Shown here: in pieces, positions 11,457-23,832 of the stretch
Numbering within the stretch: position 1 is the stretch's first letter
Layout of the letters: every line of letters begins with the position of its first letter
Source of the DNA: Paramecium tetraurelia
Taxonomy: Eukaryota > Ciliophora > Oligohymenophorea > Peniculida > Parameciidae
Length of the DNA: 64,000 bases
Direction: 5' to 3'
Assembly (NCBI RefSeq): GCF_000165425.1
Contig: NW_001799255.1
Span: 1-64,000 of the forward strand
Made by a program: the position numbers and the translations under genes
The notes under the pieces: model-generated
Told to the model about the DNA's origin: nothing
Database searches by the model: none
The model's input: the letters and a program-made list of their open reading frames with translations, nothing else

Positions 11457-14367
11457 ATGTCTGCATACGAAGACCCACTTTCCAGTCCAAATATGGCAAG
11501 CTCAATAGTTTTAATGAGTAAAAATTGATCTATTTTTGAAGATGATGATTTCTTAAATAACTTTAAAATGAAGCAATCTTAATTCACAATGCTGGACAAA
11601 GTAAAGTTATCCAGAGAGGTTAGTGAATAGAGTATCGTCTCCTAAGACTCATATGATTTCGAAGCCAAATAAGGATTTAAAACTAAGATATGGAAGGATC
11701 GAGCCTTAAATATTATAGTTCTTGTTGCTCGTTTTGTTACTTACTTATTGACTAATTCGGATAAATTTAAATTGCGATACTTAGATCATAGGTAATTTAA
11801 AGTTATTGGAGATAAGGCTTCTGATTTTAATTTTTATTTAACACATAAATTAATAAGAGGCAAGGCAAAATAAGGCTCATTGGTATTTTACTTTATTATC
11901 CAAAGGAATTGCTATCTACAAAAATTAAGTTATACCTAGGTTTTTTAAGAGTGTTTTCATCAATCATAAAACCAATCAGGCCTGATAATTCGCTTAAACT
12001 ATATTGGGATGTAGTAGTTTTTCTCATTTTATTAATAAATATCCTTTATATACCTCTTAAGATCTCATTTCAAATAAGCCTAGTTGATGGAGCAGATTTT
12101 TTTCTAGACACTCTACCCTAATATGTGTTCGTTTTCGAAATATTGCTTAATTTTAATGTTGCTTACTATTCAAGGGGAGTATTAGTGTTAAATAGAACAT
12201 AGATATTCAAACATTATTTGAAGGGAAAATTCGCACTTGATTTCATTGTTCTTATCCCGTTTATGATAGGGAGATCTAATGTACCCTATATTGAGTTCGT
12301 GTTGCTGTTTAGAGTATCCAGGGTATTCATCTTTAATATCTTTAAAGGTTATGTATATCTTCGAAAATATAGTTGAAACTACGAACCTTCGAGTAAATTT
12401 TGCATCAGTCATTGACATAATCTCATTAATGTCAACCTTCTTGTTTGCATCACACATTATAGCCTGCATTTGGCATTTCATAGCGATTTAAGAATCTTCA
12501 TTTGAGGAAAACACATGGATTCAAAGAGCCAATCTGGTTGAACACAATTGGCAAGCTAGATATATCACAAGTTTTTATTGGGCTTGTATAACTACATTGA
12601 CTATAGGCTATGGTGATATAATACCAGTAAATATTATCATAATTAGTGAAAAGGTCACTCAATATGAGAAAATATTTGTCATTTTCGTAACGCTTTTAAG
12701 TTCTATTATCTTTGGTTATACAATTTCGAGTATCGGTTCAATTTTTGCTTAAATGAGTGAAAACAAAAATTACCTCAGAGATAGAATGACATTGATAGAT
12801 TCTTTTCTTAAAAAAAGAGGCTTGAATAAAGATTTGTAAGTGAAAGTGAAGAAGTTTTTTGAATACTTTTTGAAATAAGAGAGGGATTAAGAATCGGAAT
12901 GTGAAAAGTTAATGATTCATTTATCAGGGACTTTAAATAGGGAAGTTAAGATTGATTTTTACAAAAACATCTTGTGCACTTCTAAATTAATTAGACAAAA
13001 CTTTTCTGCTCAATTTATAGAGAAGTTATGTATACTCGTGAAAGAATAATCTTTTGTTCCAGAAGAAATAATCTCGATAGAAGGGTAATTAAAAATTAAT
13101 GATTAGATAAAAGGTTGATAAAATTTACTTTATACTCAAAGGAGAGGTAGAAGCTTATATTAGTAACAATAAAACAATTAAATTCTATTCAAGAAGTTAA
13201 GCTATAGATGAAAAGTCATTCATTTCACAACATCCTGCTTTGTTTTCCACCAGAGCTATCAAATTCTCAAAGCTAGCTTATATTACATACGATGATTTAT
13301 TAGAATTATTAAAATACAACCAAGAAGACAGAGAGCATTTTTATTATGTTAAACATCAAATAGAATTCGGTGGAAGTGTTAAAATGGGAGGATGTGAATT
13401 GTGTCACCAAAATCATGATTTCATAAAGTGTCCTTTTGTATTCTATACACCAAATAGTTTAAGACTATTTAAGAAAAATGATCATGAGGATAAATAGCTA
13501 AGGAGATTCAGAGTGCGATCTAGAATAAATCAAAAAATTCATAATGTAATGTAAATTAATTGCTATAAATAGAACTCTCTAGCATAATTAAGAAATTTAT
13601 AATAGTTAGTCTTTAACTATTGCGCCTGTTAGGGTTTGTTAAACGAAATTGGACCAAATTCAGAATTTATTTTATCAAACAAATTCAATTTCTAATAAGA
13701 TTCAGCCTAAGAAGAAATAGATCCTAGCATGACAAATTCAGATAACGAATCCGAATATAAGCCTATAAAATCTCAAAATTATTTACAAATCAAGAGAGAT
13801 TCTAAAAGGAAGGTATCTGAAAATAAAGATTCTCAATCTATAAAATCTAAAAAAAAATATACTAGGATTTCTATCTAAAAGATATGTTAATAAAATAGAA
13901 ATTCTGCATTATACGAAAGAGAAAATTGTATTCAAGAAAGGAAACACAAATCTAGCACAAAGAGGGTTACTTTAATTTAAAATTAAATGAAACTTGAATA
14001 GAGTGAAAGATTGGATGATGACCCTTTATAAACCTAATTTTAATAAACAATTGCTTTAAGCTAATAATAACAAGCATAATAACAATTACCTTCACCATAA
14101 TTATAATAGAACTCAGCTAAATTGCTTGATGTAGATTAAGTATCATTTATTGAAATTGATATTGCACGACAGATGCTTAAAAAAGAATGCGATATAGATT
14201 TATAAAAAGAAATGGAATTTTATGACACAGGATTTAATTTTTAAGTAGTTGTTGGTAAATTGAAAAAAGTAAGTAAAAAGTTACCTTTAAAATTGAAAAG
14301 AAAAAAAATGAGAAAATCCTTCGCAAGGTCTTAATCAATAAGGCATATTAGCTAAACTAGGTCTTGA
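11457..14367 (+). CDS. K+ channel of the cyclic-nucleotide-gated/EAG superfamily
   Basis: Five introns (11518-11541, 11883-11905, 12348-12372, 12627-12653, 13085-13106) leave 929 aa. Cytosolic N-terminus, six membrane segments (~residues 150-400) and a pore with the selectivity filter TTLTIGYGDIIPVT, diagnostic for K+. S4 (FVLLFRVSRVFIFNIFK) carries few positive residues, suggesting weak voltage sensing. A C-linker (KKRGLNKDLQVKVKKFFEYF) and a cyclic-nucleotide-binding fold with GQKVDKIYFILKGEVEAY follow. After it comes CELCHQNHDFIKCPFVFY, a Cys/His cluster that could bind zinc, then a ~300-aa basic, Gln-rich tail. The conserved Arg that contacts the phosphate of cAMP/cGMP is not evident, so ligand control is uncertain. 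Plasma or ciliary membrane location is inferred from the family's role in ciliate excitability. Confidence 0.93.
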
Positions 14368-14857
14368 ATAATATCTTATTAAGTCTATATATAATTAAAT
14401 TATTCATAATAATTAATGCACTTTAATTCATTCTCTAAATATATAATGTTATCTAAGGCTAAATCATTAGTAAAGTAAGGTAATTAGTAAATTGTTAATT
14501 GGTTTTGTTATTTTTTCTTATTTTATTATTAAAATGTTTACTCCAACAAAATTCTGACTATTGATGTTAAATATCCTATGGTTGCTAATTTTAAAAAGGA
14601 AACCATTATAGATGAAAATGTTTTGACAACATCATTCACATCTTTGCTGAAATTTGATAATAATATCTTAGGAGTAGTTTATTCTAATTAGGTAATTTAC
14701 CTCTTTTAATAAACCAATTAGCATTAATAATAACATAACCAGGCGAGGGTGATTTAGTTAGTGTTTAGAAGATAAGTTAAGCACTGAAAAGAGGATATCT
14801 TTGGTTGGAGTTTATATAATAAATTTCAGATAAGTATTAATTTAAATAATTTTTGTA
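14368..14857. other. Unresolved spacer with protein-like frames
   Basis: After about 150 bases of A/T, a plus-strand frame at about 14545-14690 (KETIIDENVLTTSFTSLLKF) and another at 14748-14900 (GEGDLVSVQKISQALKRGY) look protein-like but have no convincing start and do not join in frame. They could be a small gene I could not splice or a remnant. The last part includes the 5' region of the Rpt1 gene. Confidence 0.4.
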
Positions 14858-16214
<1,357 letters not shown>

Positions 16215-16294
16215 TTATTAAAGTCAAAAATAAAACAAAATGGCATCATTTATATATTACTTATGTAATAAAATAGATAAAAATATTATTTTGT

Positions 16295-17181
16295 TCAAGT
16301 CCAATATCTTTAACTTGGTTCTCTTGGGAACTTCATTTCTTCTATACAGACGATCACATCATCATAGATGGAGTTATTGATAAATGGCAAATTCTACAAA
16401 GCTGGTCCTTGTCTCACTCTTGCATATTTATCATACACTGAACCATGGCAAATACAAACCCAACCCTATCATAATCATTTGCTTTATACATTGTAGGCAC
16501 CTAAATATGGGATTGGTATGCACCCTAAATGAGTGCATAAAGCACTGACAACCAATACCTTAGTATTACCACAATTGGTAAGGACAACCTCAGAGCTATG
16601 AAGCTAGAAATCTAAATTACCTAGGATCCAAAATAGTCTCTTTTGGTAAATTATCTTCATCCTTTATTTCTTATTAAGTTAATCTCCTAATAAATACTGG
16701 TGTACCATTCCAAACAATTTACATGACTTCTCCAGGAGGTAAATCTCCAATACTTTAAAACTTATGCTAAATTATTACTCCATTTCGAGATAAGTGTCTC
16801 TATCATATCTCTTCCATCCATCCAATCTTCCTATTATCCCCACTGCAAATAGTCTTGCAAAGGAGAGCAATCCACCATAATAGACGGCATTTAATGCATA
16901 TATTTATGTTCTTTTAATTTCAGTCTCGTGTTCGTTATGCACTCTATGATCAATTCGTCAAGCAATAATTACCTGTTTTCATCAAACCAATTATCCATTT
17001 GTACTTTGAAATCTAAATGATCACCAAAATTTCCTGGTCTAGCCGATGTTGTGAAGAATTGCGGTGCTTCAGATACTTAAACTCCTTTGTATAACTTTTA
17101 GTTGACTCTGCTATTGTATTCTGAAACTAGACCAAAATGAGCTTTGCCAATAAACGATCTTCTCAATGCTCCACTAATCAT
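16295..17181 (-). CDS. RIP1: Rieske iron-sulphur protein of respiratory complex III
   Basis: Four introns (29, 26, 25 and 24 nt) leave 260 aa, the normal size of the mitochondrial ubiquinol-cytochrome c reductase iron-sulphur subunit. It transfers electrons from ubiquinol to cytochrome c1. Both 2Fe-2S ligand boxes are present: CTHLGCIPIPYLGAYN and WVCICHGSVYDKY, with the conserved GPAL..LPF follow-up. An Arg/Ser-rich start (MISGALRRSFIGK) fits a mitochondrial presequence and one membrane helix (NAVYYGGLLSFARLFAVG) fits the transmembrane anchor in the inner membrane. The last intron splits the region between the two cluster boxes. The exon sum is a multiple of three and all ligands are intact. 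Confidence 0.95.
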
Positions 17182-17224
17182 TTTTAAATCTTTTTTATAA
17201 TTTATTTATAAATAGTTATTCTTC

Positions 17225-19012
17225 TCATATTTTCATTTCTTGTATTGATTATCTAATACTCATCAAGTTGCTTTTAGTAATTTGCTCTGGCGAGGCCTAT
17301 AGAATTCTACTTATCTAAGCCTTTTTAGTAAAAATTTAAATGTTGCTGTTGTTCTCTATAATCAACCTCAATAAACCGTAATAGAAAGTCAACTATTCCA
17401 ATACATAAACCATAGTCTCATCTTACAATTGGAGTTATTAAGAATCACTAGCTCCAGCTAATCTGCTATTACATTTATTGAATAAATCTCGTATGCATCT
17501 CTATAGTAATGTACTGAAGAGTAAATAAAATTCATAGCTTTCAGTTACAGACTTGAAGTTTTCGTATATTTTTTGAAAGCTTCGATCTCTGAGCACAGAT
17601 TGCTTAAGGGTTTGATTGTTTTCAATCATTTAATACTAAAATAACTATTGCATTTACTTATTTATCATGATATTCTTTAGAAATTTGATAGAGCTCGTGG
17701 ACTTAAGTTTAGTATTTTCCAACAGTCTCGATGTAGGTATCAAATTCATTTAATTGTAAGACATTCTTCTTTTTTTCAACTACTTCTCTCAACAATATAG
17801 TCTTAAAGAACATGTTTTTAATGATCAAGAATTTTAATTTGATTTGCAAATCTTAATTAAGAACTTACTATTTGTCGAGTATTCTTAGAATTCTGAACAT
17901 CAATTCAATAAATTGGAATTAAGCTTGTATGATTTCGTCATTCTAAGTCAAACATCTGACACTCTCTCTACTTTTTAAAGCAGATTAAGGCATAGCAGTT
18001 TAAGCAATGAAATTAATTTTGCGAGCATGATGATATTCTGTGGTTCTTTGAGGAGAGTAATTTTCTCTATTTTTAACAGATGGATTTCTATCTGCTATAG
18101 GGCGAGGTGCAGTCATAGTATGTCTACGATAGAAGATGGGATGGTGTTCTAGGTCACTGCAGGAGAACCTTAATGATTCATCAACTGATAGGCATTTTAA
18201 AATGAACTCTATTGTTTCTTTTGATACTGGGATATTTGGTGGAAATTATGGTTGAGTTTTTAACATCACTTAAGCCAAGTTTTTTTCACTCTGAGCTGAA
18301 AAGGGAACTTCGCCATACAGCATCTCATAGAATATGATTCCCAAACTCCAGATGTCAGTTTTTTCAGAATAAATATTTTTAATCATTGTTTATGGAGACA
18401 TGTACAAAGCTGTACCTACATTATAGTAGATTTTTTCAGGTGGTGCATTCATCATTTTTGAGAATCCATAATCTGCTATTTTAGGAATTCCATTTCGTAT
18501 GAGAATGTTTATTGGCTTCAAGTCTCTGTGAATTACTCCTTTAGTTACTTATTCCTTAAAGCCATTTACTATGTGCTTCATTATTTTGATTGCCTCTATT
18601 TCATCAATTCTCTATTTTCTTTTGATTAGTTGTCCCAGATTCCCTACAATGATCAAAGTATTTTATACCTTAATTACAATATTCAGTGATAATGTAGGTA
18701 CATTGGGGTTTGTGATAATAATCAAACATTTTTACTACATTATCTGAATTCATTAGTGACAAGGCTCGAATCTCTTAATTCAATAAGAACTCTTCAACTT
18801 CATTTGTAATTTTACTTCGATCAATTATCTGATGGTTCAAATAATAAATATACTTTTATCGCAACGGTCTCATTTGTATTCTCATTTTTGCCTTTGAACA
18901 CTTGACTGCTGAAACCTGATCCAATTTAATCATTCGCATTGTAACTATAATGTTCAACCTTCACTATTTTCCCGGATGAAAACGCACCTGCTGTAACTTA
19001 AGCGAATTTCAT
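17225..19012 (-). CDS. Ser/Thr kinase, ULK/ATG1-like catalytic domain with DYG motif
   Basis: Three introns (25, 25, 22 nt) leave 571 aa. The N-terminal kinase has glycine loop GSGFSSQVFKGKNENTNE, VAIK lysine (split by the first intron), HRDLKPINILIRNG catalytic loop, KIADYGFSKMM (DYG instead of DFG), GTALYMSPQ and EKTDIWSLGIIFYEMLYGE. YMSPQ and the pattern around DxGFSK resemble ULK/ATG1-type kinases. The C-terminal ~250 aa are helical with no named domain. DYG keeps the metal-binding Asp, so activity is expected. It is transcribed divergently from the kinase at 19061 with only 48 bp between the start codons, suggesting shared control. Confidence 0.85.
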
Positions 19013-19060
19013 GTCTAATATTATTTAATTAGTTTGTTATATCGATTAAAATTACACTTT
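19013..19060. promoter_or_regulatory. 48-bp divergent promoter between two kinase genes
   Basis: Start codons of the minus-strand kinase (19012) and plus-strand kinase (19061) are 48 bp apart, AT-rich with alternating TTA/TAT. Both 5' UTRs and core promoters must fit here or overlap the genes. No specific element was identified. Confidence 0.5.
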
Positions 19061-20506
19061 ATGGACTACACTTAGAAAGATTCCTTCTTTGATGATTCTG
19101 AAGAAACCTCCTTCTGGACACAAACTCAGTTCCCTGCTTAAGAAATCAAAACTGAATTAATAGATAGCATGCTTATCCATAAGGAGAGGGAACTTGTGAA
19201 ACGTAAAGTTGGAATGATGTCTCATTACCTGTTATTGTTCAAGGAATAAGTAAGATTTAATGAGTAACTATATTTAGGAGGTCCATAAGTGGGTAAATCT
19301 GATAAATGCTACTATGGAGCTAATTAAAAATCCAGCTGCCGGCCAAGGAATCCGATTTCTTAAAAACAAATAACGTTTCGAAATGTATGGAGATGTCGAA
19401 CCTTGGTATAATTACCTCAAAAAGTATTGTATTTAGAGATGCTTCTCTCAAAGATACTCATTACTTAAGAAAATAGGCTAAGGAAATTTCGCTGAAGTAT
19501 TTCATTTTATCAATTTCAGGTGTTCAAGGCCGTTAGCAAGGCTGATGGATAAGAGTACGCAATCAAATGCTTCAGGAAATAGGATTTGAAAGAAGAAGTT
19601 GATAAATTATCAATTATTAAAGAAACTTCGATTATGAGGAAACTTCAACATGAATCGGTAATTAAAATGTATGAAGTGTTCGAAGGAGAGGAATACTTGT
19701 ACTTAGTATTAGAATATCTGAACGGAGGAGAGTTACATAAATTCATGAAGAAGTCTCCTCCTTTTTCTGAAGAAAAATGTTCGAAATTAATTTACAAATT
19801 ATTAAAAGCTTGTCTATTTATTCATGAATAAGGAATATTGCACAGAGACATTAAACCTGAAAATATTATGTTAAGAAAAAAAGATGATTTGGAAGATTTG
19901 TGTATATGTGATTTTGGATTGGCAGATTATTACAATCCAAATGGCAAGTATCTATTTACAAGATGTGGAACTCCAGGATATGTAGCCCCTGAATTATTAT
20001 AAGATAAGCTCTACGACTATAAAGTCGATGTATATAGTATCGGAATTCTGATGTTCATTCTTATTGCTGGCAAATCTCCTTTCGAAGGCAAGGATTATGA
20101 TGATGTAGTCATGAGAAATTATTATGCAAAAGTAAAATTCGAAGAGTGTAAATTAAGTGAGCACGGTATGAGTCTTCTACAAGGATTAATGAACAAGAAT
20201 CCCGTTAAAAGATTAAGCGCGTTAGAAGCTCTCAATCATTAATGGTTTGTATAAGAAAAATTAGCCAAAACATGTCAATTTAAAATTCGAAGACATAGCA
20301 ATATTAAGAGATTGCCTCATCTAAATGGTTCCCCTATTCCAACTACTAATTTCTTGAGCCCCAAAAATTCATTCAATAACCTGAGTCCTTAAAGTTTGAC
20401 TCGTACTGATGATAATACACCTAACTCTCCAATCACTCCTGTGACACCTCTCCAAAATAAAGGGAAACCAATTCGTAAATCCATTTTCAAATTGTAATAA
20501 CTATGA
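19061..20506 (+). CDS. PH-domain Ser/Thr kinase, CAMK-like
   Basis: Two introns (19250-19277, 19497-19519) leave 464 aa. Residues ~1-125 form a PH-like lead ([20 protein letters not shown], then [18 protein letters not shown] and [18 protein letters not shown]), equivalent to that of the kinase at 8514. The kinase has IGQGNFAEVFKA, YAIKCF, a [14 protein letters not shown] loop, [23 protein letters not shown] and [21 protein letters not shown]: every catalytic residue is present. The Pro/Ser/Asn-rich tail ends [10 protein letters not shown], similar to the last residues of the broken kinase at 4520 (KKSIFKQ), so the two belong to one subfamily. Membrane phosphoinositide binding through the PH part is inferred. 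Confidence 0.92.
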
Positions 20507-20720
20507 GTATACAACCCATATTATATCAATATCTAAATTATTAATACGCTTTATAGTTTATATAAAATAATTATTATTTATGTGAATATTTCGAGAGACT
20601 AGATATAAGTTAAGAAAAGTTTTTTCATTTACATAAAACTATGTTGTTAACGATTATGCATAAATAATTTAAATAAATTTTTCTATAAGTTAACTAAGTT
20701 ACAATTGAAAATGGTAAACT

Positions 20721-21438
20721 ATGAGTTCTCTAATATCAACATAGATTCAAGAACCCTAAATTAATCCTCAACTTGCTCCTATTATAGCTAAGCAATTATA
20801 AATGATTATCAAATAACCTATTGATGGTATATTGACATCGTAATCATTTATTAGGTGTTCATATTATTTTTAATGAATAAGATGTTTTTGATATTCAAGC
20901 TGATATTGATGGTCCAGGTAAATTATATCTTTTAATTTAGTCGACACTCCATTCCAAGGTGGTGTATTTAGATGTAAATTGATCTTGCCACCTCAATTTC
21001 CCTAGATGGCTCCTAAAGGTAAACTAGCTATATATTAAAGGACTATTTAACACTAAAATCTTTCATCCAAACGTATCAGAAAAAGGAGAAATTTGCGTGA
21101 ATACATTAAAGAAAGATTGGAATCCACTCTAATGGTCACTAAAAAATATATTCGAAGTTATAAAATGCTTGTTAATTGTTCCTTTTCCTGAAAGTTCTTT
21201 AAATGAAGAAGCTGGAAAATTATTTATGGAAAATTATGATGAATATTTTAAAAGAGCAAAATTATTAACATCTATTTACGCATTAAAACAAGAAGCAAAT
21301 ATTTTAAAAGGAAATAATCAAGTAACTTACTAATTCTAATTTTAGATTGCATTTGATGATATAGATAAAAAAAATAAAGTAAATTAAATTTAATAAAAAA
21401 AAGAAAATGATTAAAAGAAATGGTTAAAAAGAATATGA
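20721..21438 (+). CDS. Ubiquitin-conjugating enzyme E2, UBE2S-like
   Basis: Three introns (20827-20854, 20918-20940, 21019-21040) leave 214 aa. The E2 fold is complete: TKIFHPNV-type [16 protein letters not shown], catalytic Cys in [14 protein letters not shown], and [20 protein letters not shown], the long C-terminal helix pattern of UBE2S/E2-EPF rather than UBC4/5. After the core comes a Lys/Gln-rich tail ending KKWLKRI, again like UBE2S, whose basic tail docks on the APC/C to extend Lys11 chains. Function in cell-cycle proteolysis is therefore inferred. The internal introns are all phase-consistent; the overlapping upstream ATG at 20711 is out of frame. Confidence 0.93.
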
Positions 21439-23832
21439 ATACTTATCATTAATAAATAAATTATTAGTATATTTGTAATGTGACTTATATTCATATAATT
21501 ATTTAAGCAAATTTAAAGGAGATTTTGCCTCATTCAGTCCATAAATTATTTGTGCCAAAACACAGATAAGTCTTGGATATAATATTTGAACAAAATATGA
21601 AATAATCATATTGAAATTAATAAAAGTATAAATTTATATTTGAAATAAAGGAATTCAATGGATTGCATATTATTCTTTCTAAAGAGTGTTTTTTATTGTT
21701 TGTGGATAAATATAATTATTCAAATTCTGACGTTTATTAAATTTCATACTACTTGATTGGATTCAAGTGAGCGATGTCATTTTTAAGTAATTTAAGTTAA
21801 TTATTGTTCGCAGTATCTCTGAAAAGATGAAATTCTTAAATCAATTTTTAAATATTTCAGCAATAGAATGATTGAAAATACCAGCAGCAATAATAAGGAT
21901 AAGATAAATTTATAAAGAGTATGATGAATATTGTTATTGACCCTCAAGAATAATTATCCAAAATATTTAAGAAGAAAATGTATTATTTTAGAAAAAGTTA
22001 GTAGTTGAAAACAATTTAATTTAATTTAAAGAACAATTTTGATTTGAAGTAATTCAAGGGTTACAATTAATTGTAAGCATCGGAAAGTTGAAGTATAAAT
22101 TCATAATTACAAACAGATAAAAAATTAAGTTCATAAAAAGTATAAAATTAGAGAATTTTTCATAAAGTCAAATAATTATTGAGAGTCTAATGATAAAATT
22201 GAATTTGGTATTGAGTTATTAATTAATCATTTATAATAATTTTTATAAAGAAACTTTGGGGAGAATTTATTAGGAATTGCCTATTATTTAGATTTACCTA
22301 ATTCAGGAGTTTTTGATTACATAGTTTTGACTCTATCTTTTTTGATTTAGGAGAATTCATTTATTAATTTATTAAGCATTGCTTAGTTTGTTTCTTGTTT
22401 CATAGACACTCTGTTTGGAGGCATTTACTTATTAACAAATTTTATGGCCTAAAGATTAGGACTTGCTATTTTTTCAGCAGGTTCAGTTTTTCTTTATTTT
22501 GAATTCGAGTTTTCCATCCAATCTTCGATAGATTGTTCAGTTATTTTAAAGTTTTATTTAGTTTTTTTTCCAGAGTTATCACTACAATGCGCATCTTTAC
22601 TATTAGGTTAACTATAAGGTCTTTTGTCTTTCTCTACACTTTTGCAGGTTTTTTATCCTGAACTTGACCTAGTGCTTTCATGATTTCTTGCGTCTGTTGG
22701 CTAATGCTTTTCATTCAAGACGCTTATATCTTTTAAAAAAGAATCGAAAGCAATCAATTCTACCCTCATAATGAAGATAGGGAATATTATTCTCTTAAAT
22801 CTCTTTAAGACATTATTAAAGTTTAAATAGTTTACTACTGTAGCCACCCATAATTTAATTAAATGGGAGAGTGCTCATCTATACTATTTGATCATAATGA
22901 TTTGTAATATCATTAATATATGTTACCAATTGATGTTCCACTTATTTAGCTTGTAATTTTAATTAATTTGTGAGTTATATTCCAGACCAAAGTGATTATG
23001 ATAAGGAAATAAGTAAATCTGATTTGCACTTTAAAAATAAGTAAAAAGAATTACCAATTGAAGTTATTTCTCAATGTTTCCAAATGTTCTAACAACTTTT
23101 GTATATTAGTCATTATAAAACTTTTTGAGATTTGCCTCAGTGCATAAGAAATGTGAATGTATATTCCCTATTTCACTTTTAGTTTGAAGCAATTAATCGA
23201 TAAAAGAGTCAGTTTATTTCTTCTTAGCATTATCTATTAGATATGAATCACATAAAAGTACCTTCTTCAATTAATTAAATTTTATGTCCTTATTAAGCAA
23301 ACACAATAGCACATTTTGTGCAAAGCTTTTCATTTGATCCTTCAGAATTAATTAAAATATATTTAGCCTAAAGTTACTAAATTTACTTACTTTTTTTTCA
23401 GGATGCTGTAAACAAAATGGTTGTTTGTAATTGTAATGAAGTTCAGAACCTTATTTAAATTTTTCACTAAAAAGATTTGTACTCTAATGAATAGGAGTAT
23501 CCATTGCATTCCAAATTTATAAAGATGAGAGATATATTTAATCTTCTCTTTTCATTTGAATTTTAATTAATGATTGTTATTAGTAATTATTATAACAATA
23601 TTTAATTCTTGTAATTTTAAGATTGATTTCTAAAACTATATCATTATATAATTAAAAGGTATGTAACAATGATATAAATTCGTTCAAATTTGAATAATCT
23701 TCATATTTATAATTTGATGAAATAATTATTTTGTATTATAAAATATTAATATCAGAGATGGATTAGATTTATCCATCAACCATAATTAATTAATAAGAAA
23801 TGTATTATCAATTTAAATATGCATGAATTTCT
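21439..23832 (+). pseudogene. Decayed gene(s), family not recognised
   Basis: Protein-like plus-strand segments appear in changing frames with several in-frame TGA: about 21905-22080 (SMMNIVIDPQEQLSKIFKKK), 22185-22681 (LLGIAYYLDLPNSGVF, hydrophobic with FMAQRLGLAIFSAGSVFLYF, multi-pass membrane-like), 22680-22975, and 23095-23625 (DLPQCIRNVNVYSLFHFQF, VVCNCNEVQNLIQIF). At least three TGA and two frame changes cannot be removed by GT..AG introns. It looks like one former plus-strand gene of about 2 kb. Alternatively more than one unspliced gene lies here. Confidence 0.5.

Noticed and set aside
21439-23832. Mobile element explaining the 2.4-kb broken tract
   Set aside because: No terminal repeats, no target duplication and no transposase, integrase or reverse-transcriptase motif were seen.
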